Shown here: in pieces, positions 35,487 to 44,743 of the stretch
How the letters are laid out: each line of letters opens with the position of its first letter
Numbering within the stretch: position 1 is the stretch's first letter
Source of the DNA: Adineta vaga
Taxonomy: Eukaryota > Rotifera
Length of the DNA stretch: 64,000 bases
NCBI GenBank assembly: GCA_021613535.1
Contig: CP075493.1
Span: 14,942,001 to 15,006,000, forward strand
Direction: 5' to 3'
Program-made: the position numbers and the translations under genes
The notes under the pieces: model-generated
What the model was told of the DNA's origin: nothing
The model's input: only the letters and a program-made list of their open reading frames with translations
Databases searched by the model: none

Positions 35487-36500
35487 TCATGTTCTAGCTG
35501 TTCTACCACCTTGTGTACGTGTTATTCCTGTTGTTGTTGGATTGACTTGTCGTGTCTGTTGCCAACAAAATAACATCATTCGGAATTTCTTTCGGAGCTC
35601 AGGTAATGATAAACAACATACGAATGGAAAAACGAATACAACGTAATAATACAGAAATCCTGTATATACTAATGCAACACCTGCAATATCCGATGGTAAA
35701 CCATATTGATAGCCAAAAATGACTAAAACCCAAGGTGCATTGAATACAATATAAATAGTTGATATTGATAATAACTGTATAATCATTTTTCGATGTTTTC
35801 GCCAATTGATACTTTGTTGTAATCGACGTTTTTGCCAGATTGAACGTACTAACAATCCCATGCTGAAGAATACAATAACTAACGTTGGTACAACTTGATG
35901 AAAGTTAAGATCCCACATTCCCAATACTGTATGATCGAACACACAAGGTATATGAATACCACCAGCTAAAAATGGTTCAAATGAGCTTGTACAAAATTGA
36001 ACAAAATGAACGATAGCAAAGTAGATGAGATAGTAAACAATGATGATGATGACTGGTAAATAATGAACAAGAAATCGTTTTTTTCTAGTTGAAACCCATT
36101 GATCATGAAAGATTAGTATATGTCTTTCAATTGTTGCCCAAGCAAATAATTCAATTTGTAATGAATAAAATGAATAGTTGATATATGTCCAAAAGTAATA
36201 GAAAATATTTGATCTAAACAAAGGTGCACCATTGTAATCATTGTAAAGAATCCATGGAATATTTGTTGTTTCATAGAAGAGACCAAGAAAAAGTAAAACA
36301 ATGATGACATGATTATTTAATGCATGGTAAAGTGTTCGATCAGAAAGAAGAAAAAACAGATCGAACAAAGTGCAAACAAGAGATAATATGTTCGATATAA
36401 GATAAGCCAGAAATCGAACTGAATGTACCATAGACTGAATTGACTGAGCAGCATCAATTGGTATTGTTGTATTTAAATTCGTAGTGATATTTGAAAGCAT
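35487..36500 (-). CDS. Rhodopsin-like GPCR, intronless
   Basis: A single 337-codon frame with seven hydrophobic segments: TM1 near FLAYLISNILSLVCTLFDLF, TM2 NNHVIIVLLFLGLFY, TM3 YSFYSLQIELFAWATIERH (ERH in place of DRY), TM4 YLPVIIIIVYYLIYFAIV, TM5 VVPTLVIVFFSMGLLV, TM6 QLLSISTIYIVFNAPWVL (NAPW at the usual xxPF/CWxP site), TM7 FLYYYVVFVFPFVCCLSLPE. The N-terminus has NxT/S glycosylation sites (NITTNLNTT). It is unrelated at close range to the A-D cluster and lacks its introns. Ligand unknown. The coding sequence looks complete. Confidence 0.85.
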   Translation of the reverse strand: MLSNITTNLNTTIPIDAAQSIQSMVHSVRFLAYLISNILSLVCTLFDLFFLLSDRTLYHALNNHVIIVLLFLGLFYETTNIPWILYNDYNGAPLFRSNIFYYFWTYINYSFYSLQIELFAWATIERHILIFHDQWVSTRKKRFLVHYLPVIIIIVYYLIYFAIVHFVQFCTSSFEPFLAGGIHIPCVFDHTVLGMWDLNFHQVVPTLVIVFFSMGLLVRSIWQKRRLQQSINWRKHRKMIIQLLSISTIYIVFNAPWVLVIFGYQYGLPSDIAGVALVYTGFLYYYVVFVFPFVCCLSLPELRKKFRMMLFCWQQTRQVNPTTTGITRTQGGRTART

Positions 36501-37133
36501 TCTTTTTAAGACGAGTGAAGAGTTTGAGTATTTTAATAATGAGAATTACAAATGAACTTCTATGGTGATGGAAAAAAAAGAATTAATAAAAGAAAAATAT
36601 CACATCAAGATGGTATATAATAGTTTTTTTTCATTTTTCAACATTTGATTGGTTTACTTTGTATATGGAGGCGGAAGCTCAGCCGCCTCTGTCATCATGA
36701 CAGACATGTAGATTTCAGATTTTTAAACACTGTCAGTATTGAACAGAAGCTCTTAGCTCTTTTCTAATCTAAAATCTTATTACGTACCGAAGTATAAAAG
36801 CTACATTGGAAAAAAGATATTCATCTCACTTGTTTCATTCGTAAATCTGTGAACGTTGTCGATCCGGAACAAGATTACTGAATTATCAAATGTATGTCCT
36901 AAAAAGAAAAATGTTCACTCCTTAATTGTTTTTTTTTCTTCAGCAAATCGAAATAGAGTGTGAGTGTACTTTTCTCAAATGCATCTGATAATTCAACACA
37001 ACAACATGGAGCAAATTTTTAGCGTTTCAATGCTATTATATCTCGTCCTTCATCCCACAGTTAGTATTAAATGACAGGACTAGACTCTTCGTTTTTGTGT
37101 GTTTGTAACTTATTTTCGTTATATTATTCGAGA
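36501..37133. other. Intergenic with two adjacent hairpins
   Basis: GAGGCGG (36668-36674) pairs with CCGCCTC (36683-36689). CTGTCAT (36689-36695) pairs with ATGACAG (36697-36703) immediately after. A fairly TATA-like box (AAGTATAAAAG) lies at about 36790. No gene supported. Confidence 0.5.
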
Positions 37134-37695
37134 TTATGCAATAAACGTTTTCGATAATCTTATTCTCTTGTCACTAAAACAACATCCATGACAAGAAATA
37201 CCAAGCCATTCGCATTCAACTGGTAATTTTAATCCACCTTGTAACTAAAATTGAATAGCTTCAGCATTTTTTTCGTAAATATCACCTACACCATCATGAC
37301 TGATTATTTTCTCATCGGCTGATCGAATAACTATAGAGTTGGAATACCATCCACAATGAGTTTTTCAATCTGAAAATATATACGAAGGATTAAAACAATT
37401 GATAGTTCGATAATTACTTAAATCACTTGTTAGTATTCGACGATATGATTCGTCATATTCATTGTTAGGATTCATTTCGAGTAATTTGATATCTTTTAGA
37501 TCAACCACCATTTTCTGTATAAACCGTAATGAAAACGTGAAATATCAGTTATTTTATATAGAATTTCATGCAAAACGAAAAAAAAACAAACAAACAACGC
37601 TTACATATGAAGAATGAGTCATAATGAATGCGTATTTTTCCTTGTCAAAAATGAATCATGTCATGACTGTATAGACCATTTCAAAATGAGATATG
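37134..37695 (-). pseudogene. Decayed gene of unknown family with three in-frame stops
   Basis: Two exons joined by a GTAAGC...ACAG intron (about 37514-37604). The upstream exon reads FEMVYTVMT, stop, FIFDKEKYAFIMTHSSY. The downstream exon reads MVVDLKDIKLLEMNPNNEYD, RRILTSDLSNYRTINCFNPS, stop, KTHCGWYSNSIVIRSADEK, HDGVGDIYEKNAEAIQF, stop, LQGGLKLPVECEWLGISCHG, and ends FSDKRIRLSKTFIA. In-frame stops: TGA 37656-37658, TGA 37365-37367, TAG 37245-37247. The coding quality on both sides of each stop is good, so decay is recent. Family not recognised. A neighbouring AAT microsatellite abuts its 5' side. Confidence 0.6.
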
Positions 37696-37702
37696 ATTTA
37701 TT

Positions 37703-37730
37703 AAATAATAATAATAATAATAATAATAAT
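37703..37730. repeat. (AAT)n microsatellite
   Basis: About nine AAT units in a row, between the three-stop pseudogene and the cysteine peptidase 3' end. Confidence 0.9.
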
Positions 37731-37740
37731 ATCAATATTA

Positions 37741-38674
37741 CTATACAACTAACTGAAGTACGCTAGGTAATTTATTTGATCGTGGTATTATTTGTAAAAT
37801 AGTCCATAAATTATCTTTATAATTAACACGCCGACGATTATATATAAAAGTATATGGCATATAGAAATAACCTCTATCACCCTAAAAAAATGACTTCATA
37901 GATAAAGCAGAACTATATAGAATTTCATTTACCCAATTTTCTCCCCAAGAATTCCGTACGATGAAATGTTGAGCCGATCGATCATAACCGACAATAACAA
38001 CAGTATGAAAAGCATTTCTATCAATAAATCGATCATGAAGAAGATGCTCTACTAAAAATCCATTATTCATTTGAATATTAATTGCAGTATCATTATCAAG
38101 TATAATATCAATAGGTACTGGTATACCATTATGTAAACATGTTTCAATAGCGAGAATATCAATTGGAACACGAAGTAAAATAACTGTAGAATTCATTGCT
38201 TCTTCATATGCATCATGGGATGGTTGATGATTTAGAAACCGTTTACTGTATGGCCAACGATATTCTTCACAAACTCCATAGTTTCGAATACTTAATGCAA
38301 TATCTCTTTGATTAACACCTAAATCTTTCATCTTAAATCCATATTGTGTTCGTATTTGACCATTATAATTAATGAATAAACGAGATACATCAATATGATA
38401 ACCCGTTGTACGTTTAATTAAATATTCATAGATACCTGCAAATGCATTAGCACAACTGAAAAGAAAAAGATCAAATTATTGTAGATTATTAAATAAATAT
38501 TTACCAAGTGTTCATATCTTGTTGATATTCAACTGGTGTCATAAATGGTCGTAGATCAACTTTGGGTAATAGCGATGGATTTGGAAATGAATAAAGTCGT
38601 TGTAAATCACGATGTTCATCTCGTATATTGGTAAAATATTCATTTGTATACGTCAGATAATCATTCCATATCAT
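37741..38674 (-). CDS. Papain-family (C1A) cysteine peptidase
   Basis: Three exons recognised: 38505-38674, 37933-38455 and 37741-37881; 834 bases in phase, stop TAG at 37741-37743. The mature part begins with KVDLRPFMTPVEYQQD. The catalytic Cys is in NTCCANAFAGIYEYL, split by the first intron, in the 'TCTANA' style of C1A enzymes. The catalytic His is in NAFHTVVIVGYD and the Asn in IVRNSWGENW, again at an intron border. The frame from ATG 38674 has no signal peptide. An AG just upstream (CATAG at about 38683) suggests a further 5' exon that I could not place, so the N-terminus may be incomplete. A role in protein breakdown is likely. Catalytic residues are all present. Confidence 0.75.
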
Positions 38675-39594
38675 TATTTTCCTATGTTTAAGATTGATGA
38701 AAAAAATAAGAAGGTATCTATCTCTTTATATTGTCCTTCAAAGTGAGAAAATAGATGTTATAGTCATGATTACCTTTTTTTTTATTGAATTTTTGCAATA
38801 TAAAAATCAGAGAGTGAATATGATGCACGTTATATGATGCAATTACATAAATTAATTACCCACTATTTTATGACATATTTTTCTTCTCTTCAACTTCTAA
38901 TTGAAACATACACACACACACATGCAAAGGTGAACAAACTGATTTCTATGATTTCATGATTTCTATGAATTCAAATGATTTCATGATTTGAAATAAGTTT
39001 GTTTCATCTTGCATAGATACAATATTTTAGCTATTGTATTAAACATACATGTATAGTAGATGAACAGGGACACTTATTTATTGTTCATAAAGGCCGTTTT
39101 CTTATTGTCATATTGAAATGTTAAGAAGAAGATTTCTTGAGGGTGAGTGTGAATACTTCCCTTTATCTCGCACTCTATTTTTGCTAGATTATCTAAAACT
39201 TAATTTTCAAGCTTCTTTACATTATTTTGAATTCACGTTGGTAACAAAAATGCTCGTTTTATCGTTCTATGTCTGTCGTCTATAGCTTTTGCACATCATT
39301 GATCGATATCCGGTCAAGCATAAATCGCGAAATACTTCGAAAAAACTCAATGTTTCGAACATTCTGAGAGTGGATGAGGATTTGTACGTGAAGCAGAAGA
39401 GCACCCACACCCACCCCTCAAGATAATAAAGTAAGTTCTTCTCTGAAATAATTCATTTTTTTTATTTCCATGTCGACTTTCTTCCATAGACCCTGAAACC
39501 ATTAGATATACGACGGAATCAAGTAGGAAAAACATAGTGTATGTTAAGTGAGAAAGAAATTTATTGACTTAGAATTCAGACTATTATAAAAATT
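38675..39594. other. Intergenic with two G-rich palindromic elements
   Basis: Elements at 39134-39175 and 39364-39424. A repeated GATTTCATGATTTCTATGA-type microrepeat lies at 38942-38990. A 5' exon of the cysteine peptidase may be hidden here. No other gene supported. Confidence 0.5.
39364..39424. repeat. Short palindromic G-rich element
   Basis: CTGAGAGTGGATGAGG at 39364-39379 and ACCCACACCCACCCCTCAAG inside 39402-39424, separated by about 22 bases containing AGCAGAAGAG. The right arm contains two overlapping complements of TGTGGG. Confidence 0.6.
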
Positions 39595-40833
39595 CAATTT
39601 TTTTTTATTTCACGTAAACGAAATAGTTGAGTTTGAGTTGCTTCAGTGCCCGTAAATTGTGTGACAACAGCTACACGATGATTTCGAAGAAGAATATTTA
39701 TTACATTGAAAAATTCTTGACGAAATAATCGACTTGATAAACAATGAATATAGAAGGAAGCCTAAAATTAAGCATATTTTCGAAGAAAAACAAATCTTTT
39801 TGTGTTAAACTTACTGCATAATTGATTGAAGCAACTAAAACAGCAAAATTATTGAATTGAAATAATTGTTCTAATGTCAATCTAAATCTTAAAACATAAG
39901 TCATAAGAATATAGAAGAGACTTAACGGAATTTGTGTAATAAAAAAAAGAAAAATACTCGATATCATAATTAATAAGATTTGTCGATCGAGAAAAATGCG
40001 ACGTCCACGTGTTAGTTCTGATTTTTGTTTTTGTTGACGACGAAGTTCAATAAACATGTTTATACTAAATCCGAGAAAAAGTATTGTTGGCAAAACTATT
40101 TGAAGAATCGTTATTAAAATTGGCCAAATCTTTTAAAAACATAATTGAGAAATATTTGATAAATTAATATGAAAAAACTTACAGTCATATAAAAGTATTG
40201 ATATGTTGGACTTGATGTTAGACTAGCAGAACATACAGTTGCACCACTAACAACATTTATGAATGGTAATGCTAAGTGACAATTGAGCATAGCAGAAATA
40301 ATCACAATGACACATGTACCAATAGAAACTCTTTTTCGTGTACAAAGTTGTTTAACTCGAAAGGGAAATCGAACACGAATCCATCGATCAATTGTTATTG
40401 TTAATAAAAGCCATGCTGTACAACACATACAAAAATATTGAATAAATGAATAAGCACGGCACAATTGATTCATCAGATTTGTATTTGTTGTTGGAATGTT
40501 AAAACCAAGAAAAATAAAAGTATAAAAACATGTTAATAAATAGATGAAATCGGATATTGTCATATAAATGAATAAACTACTTGTAGATACTTTACGAAGA
40601 GTTTGACGATGAAAGATGGTAATACTTATTGAATGACCAAAAAAACCAAAAACAAAAAGAATTAAATAACCATACAGAACAACATTTCTTTGAAGAGGTG
40701 TTATGGCAGATGAACCAAATCCTGGTGGAGGACCCATTCCACCACCACTACCACCACCAGGAGGAGGAGGACGAGGACTCATCCAATTATCACTACCTGG
40801 AGAAACAGTGCTGTTGTTGATATCGCTATCCAT
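39595..40833 (-). CDS. Rhodopsin-like GPCR with Pro/Gly-rich N-terminus
   Basis: Exons 40183-40833, 39815-40129 and 39595-39761, GT-AG, in frame; stop TGA 39595-39597. The N-terminus holds a Pro/Gly tract (MSPRPPPPGGGSGGGMGPPP). TM1 VVLYGYLILFVFGFFGHSIS, TM2 SLFIYMTISDFIYLLTCFY, TM3 FCMCCTAWLLLTITIDRW with DRW for DRY, TM4 IGTCVIVIISAMLNCHLALP, TM5 PILITILQIVLPTILFLGF, TM6 ILLIMISSIFLFFITQIPLS, TM7 FAVLVASINYAASFYIHCLS. TM7 is split by the last intron exactly at the NPxxY-equivalent NYA. All seven helices are intact; ligand unknown. The exon layout differs from the A-D cluster, so it is a separate receptor subfamily. Confidence 0.82.
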
Positions 40834-40900
40834 TTATACGTGCAAAGTTGAAAGAAGTGAAGAATATTTACCATATATATATATGTGATGATTATTCAAT

Positions 40901-40941
40901 GTCGTAAAACTGTCGTAAAACTGTCGTAAAACTGTCGTAAA
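40901..40941. repeat. 11-bp tandem repeat GTCGTAAAACT
   Basis: Three full copies and one partial copy directly 5' of the GPCR at 39595-40833. Confidence 0.9.
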
Positions 40942-41614
40942 CAGATGTATGTATGCATTTGTATTTGATAATCATCATATCAATTGTAAAAAGGTTAATT
41001 AGTTGTTCAAAAGCACACACAAATCATATAAAACCAGAGAAATATGCGAAAAAAAAACCTTATGACTTCTATCGACCAACGAAAATGAAAAAAAGCAATA
41101 GACTTATGCAGGTTAGATAACTTTTAAAAACTTTTGTTAATTAATCTAACATACGTTTATCGATCATAATATATTGTCTTTTTTTCCAGATATTCATCAA
41201 TTGATCATTATGAACGATAATGGAAATATTTGTATCGAAATTTTCAAGATCTTATTTACATAACAATATATTTCTCTTTATCTGATCAGATGAGATTCTT
41301 TTTGACGGATAAGTAAAAAGAATCTTGCCTGAGAATCAAGAACAAAAAGAACCTGGAAATAATAGGCCAAGATCGTCGATTAGTAAAGAGTTAAGTTTTT
41401 GACATTTTTACCTTAAATGAATTGTGACAGATTTTTATTAAAATAAAGTGACTATTCTCTTTTCTTATGACAAATCAAATACAGACAAAATATATAATTG
41501 TTTTTTTTTTCAAATTCGAATCTCTATGCTTGTCCTTTGTATAACAAGAAATAACAAATAACTTTCTTCGAATCTACTAGAAATAATTTTAGGTTCGATA
41601 TTAATTTTCAAAAA

Positions 41615-41652
41615 GGTATGGGTGAAGAGAAGAGTATTACCTACACTCTCAC
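41615..41652. repeat. Short palindromic G-rich element
   Basis: GGTATGGGTGAAGAGAAGAG followed by TATTACCTACACTCTCACG. This compact copy shows the conserved core GAAGAGTATTA between the arms. Confidence 0.55.
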
Positions 41653-42331
41653 GATATTTTATTTGACATTCTTGTTTTCGCTATGCGTGAATGAAAAATT
41701 ACATTATTCTTTATCATATTAGAAGCTTATTAGTAATGATTTCTTTCATGTGGTACGTTAATTTATGGTCAAATAAATTTATTTATCTCTCTTTGTTGTT
41801 ATCTAGATATTGGTGATAATATCGACACACCTCTGTTAAATGACAATGACGATGAAAAGGCATCATATATAAAAACATTTGCATCTGAAGGAACAGTTTC
41901 TGATAAATAGCAGTGATAATATTTTTGGCATTATAATTGACAATTATACTAATTTTTTAATCATCTATAATAATGTAGTAAAACATTTTTTTTATTCGCT
42001 ACAATTAATAAATTTGTTATACAAAGTGTGTTTTTCTATGAAATCCAATCTTAATGTATATTCAGTAATCATCTATATAGTTACCTTTAAAAGATAAATG
42101 AGAATTGTGCGTTTCGATTTTATTCTTATACTTACACACTCGCTATCTCAAATGATAAGCACATAATAAAAGAAGCGTGTAAGTTCCACACATTTAAGAA
42201 CTCCAGAAAGAAGTATGTGAGTTTAAAAGTAAATTGAAGATTTAAAAATACTTTCATATGAATAAAGAGAATCGGAGCTTTTTAAGAAATATTTATTTTT
42301 TTTATTGTAAAATAGAATTTAATTATTGAAT

Positions 42332-42822
42332 TTATTGTGTCATCAATTGTTGTTCACGATTCGCACAATACGCAACATAGTGAAGCCAACGACATATATG
42401 TGTGCATGCCATCGATACTTGTTTAACACGTTCTATTTAACATTCATCTCAAGCTAGAATCGATGTAAGTCGAGATAATTGTTCTTTATTAACTTTGCTT
42501 ATATCAAAACATAATAGCATATTCAAAAATTGATCATTCATTAATTTCTTGGCATCTGCCCATTCGAATCTGGTTTTTGTAGGTTCAAATAGAACTGCAA
42601 TACCTTCGAAAACCAATTGACAAACTAGAGGTGGCCTGGAAAATGATTTTAGCTCTACTATTGAGCTCTTCTTAATCTGAGACAAGTGTTCCTTTGCTTC
42701 TAAATACAAGATGTATGTATATAGTTAAAGATTCATATAAAAGTCTAAAGATATTGAAATATTTACGTTGTAAAGAATCGGATGTTATTTCTTCGGTAGC
42801 GTTTTTTGTTGTCTTTTTCTAA
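42332..42822 (-). pseudogene. Dynein heavy-chain stalk-region fragment
   Basis: A short exon at about 42770-42822 (KKTTKNATEEITSDSLQ) splices to 42699 downward. That exon reads AKEHLSQIKKSSIVELKSFS, RPPLVCQLVFEGIAVLF, EWADAKKLMNDQFLNMLLCF, then DISKVNKEQLSRLTSI, and continues after two stops as ERVKQVSMACTHICRWLHYV. 'xxExKSFxxPPxxVxxVxEAVxxL...WxxAKKLMxDxxFxxxLxxFD' is the start of the dynein heavy-chain coiled-coil stalk, and 'V...S.AC..IC.WV' its continuation. In-frame stops: TGA 42449-42451 and TAA 42437-42439. No AAA domains are nearby, so it is an orphan fragment, dead or shortened to a ~100-residue protein. Confidence 0.65.
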
Positions 42823-43484
42823 ATACCATGTACGAATGTATAATAAAAAGAAAAATAATATAAACCTCCGTTTAAATACAAACAAAAAGAAAGAATTTCA
42901 AACGATGACGCCATATGGATGGTTGTGATTGATGTTGAATGAATCAGGCAAAGAAAATTTCGTTAATCTTACAAAAGTATGATTGTATATTCTTCAGTTA
43001 ACATATATGACAGACAAGTAAAAAATCATCGTATAGACATTCGCTATTGTCTATTACAATAGATTATCGAGTAAAAAAATAACAGATATAAAGTTAGATC
43101 GATGTCATTTCTATATTCATCTCGTAACTATACATTCAAGATTACTGCAAAAGGTCTCATCTAAAACTTCTATACTTCTTTGTCTGAAATGCATCTATTT
43201 ATGTTTTAAATAGAATAAGATGTCATCAAAAGTTTTGATAAAAGCATTGAGAAATTAATTAAAAGTGTCTATTTTGTTCAGATACTTCAATAAGAAATCC
43301 TTTTATTAAACACAAATCATACCTGCATCTTATCATATTATGTATGATTTAATGTATAGAAAAATATTTATTTGATTGGATTTTTTTGTTCTTTGATGTT
43401 ATAGGAATATACGATCTGAATAGAAAACGTACTGAAGAAAATACCCTCCCACTCACACCCTCAAGATCAACTCCATGTTGACGA
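42823..43484. other. Intergenic, no gene seen
   Basis: AT-rich. The C-rich arm CCCTCCCACTCACACCCTCA lies at 43444-43463, 20 bases after the stop of the Cys-rich peptide gene. Confidence 0.5.
43443..43467. repeat. G-rich motif (minus-strand orientation)
   Basis: The complement reads TCTTGAGGGTGTGAGTGGGA. GAAGAAAATA just before it resembles the conserved interior of the palindromes, but the second arm is weak. Confidence 0.5.
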
Positions 43485-43793
43485 TTAGCAAACAGCTCGC
43501 TTTTCTGCTTCATCACCTTTATACTGAAAACAGCTGCCACATGTTCGATCCCAATAACATTCGACGTCGACAGTACATTGTTGCCAAATTGATCGCTTTC
43601 CAGTAATTCCATACATTTGAGTGTAACACTATCAATCACCGCCATTTGCACGGGCTGCATCAGCATAAGCCCAGCAGTAACCCTTGTAACAGCCACAACG
43701 TCCTCCGTCGCAATCACCTGCAGCTACTTTATCTATCATCATCCCAAAGATGATGAACGCACTGATAGTAACGAAAAGAGTTAATTTGAACAT
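43485..43793 (-). pseudogene. Small secreted Cys-rich peptide gene with tandem TGA-TAG stops
   Basis: ATG 43793 starts a clear signal peptide (MFKLTLFVTISAFIIFG, cleavage probably after KVAA). A Cys-rich part follows (GDCDGGRCGCYKGYCW). After 53 codons two stops stand side by side, TGA 43632-43634 and TAG 43629-43631. The same frame stays open afterwards for 47 codons with more Cys (CYTQ, CTVDVECYWDRTCGSC) to TAA at 43485-43487. The continuing Cys spacing shows that one protein of about 102 residues was once encoded. Each stop is one G-to-A change from TGG. Possible readings are a recent pseudogene or a short form made from the first 53 codons; I see no readthrough signal. The general type is a secreted disulfide-rich peptide; its activity is unknown. 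Confidence 0.65.
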
Positions 43794-44743
43794 AGTGATT
43801 GTTAACTTAAAATGAAAGGAAAATATTTAATTGAAAGAACTTCGCATATTATAATCGAATGAGTGATGATAATATCATTTTGTGTATATAAACGGCATAG
43901 AGCACAAAGAGATACGAATGATTGGTCGAGAGTCATACATCTAGGTCAATTATCTCTCTCCCATTGTTTACCTTCGTTCAATATAGGATGATCAACTGTG
44001 TGGCCGGATAAAAAAGTTGAAGATCAGAAAGGGCGATTTTTACAACTTAGAGGAAACTATGTTTACATGCTGGTGCTCAATACTTTATTTTTAAACGTCA
44101 GCCATTTCACTGTAATCGCGACGAGTATCTATGAATGAATAGCTACTCTTTTGCGGAAAGCTCCTTATTTTCATTAGTATTCGAGATCATGATATTGATG
44201 TATTTGCTGATGATGTTATTTCAGTCTTTTCTTCTCCAGTATCATCTTCACTCATATTTCATGTTGTTGATTAGGTCATTTTATTTAATTGTGCAATCTA
44301 CGATAAGATCGAAACAAGAGAATTATCAAAACTTCAGTTCACTAACTGACTGTGAAACTCAGAAATATGTTCAGATTTCAAAAACTAACTTTGCTTACTT
44401 ATCAGAAGATATGACCTTCTTGTTCGCAATATAAATATACATTATTATTCAACAGGATATTAAAATGAACAAAAACCAGCACATTATATAGAAGGATACA
44501 CGTGTGTGAGTCTTTCGATTGTCGATACACTCAACACGAATATTAACAGAAGAAAAAATGAGAAAATCACGTCACACAATTCATCATATAATTAAAGTTG
44601 TGTAATACAATTATTTACAGTGTTATGTTCTGATTCGAAGTTTACTATGCAGGATTAACATGATCAATCATTGACAAAAAAGGACAGATATTATTCGTTT
44701 TAAGTTTGCTTATTGGAATTTAAAATCTTTCTAATTGATATAT
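43794..44743. other. Intergenic, no gene supported
   Basis: A plus-strand ORF at 44135-44434 is hydrophobic and Phe/Leu-rich but has no homologous motif or exon context, so it is left out. Confidence 0.45.

Larger units (their letters stand above)
40834..42331. other. Intergenic, AT-rich
   Basis: Holds an 11-base tandem repeat at 40901-40941 and a palindromic G-rich element at 41615-41652. No gene supported. Confidence 0.5.

Noticed and set aside
37245-37367. Reading the TGA/TAG codons as selenocysteine or as an alternative genetic code
   Set aside because: All intact genes in the window use TAA, TGA and TAG as normal terminators, and no SECIS-like structure was evident; decay is simpler.
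44135-44434. 99-codon plus-strand ORF with hydrophobic stretch
   Set aside because: No homologous motif, no splice context, composition typical of AT-rich chance ORFs.
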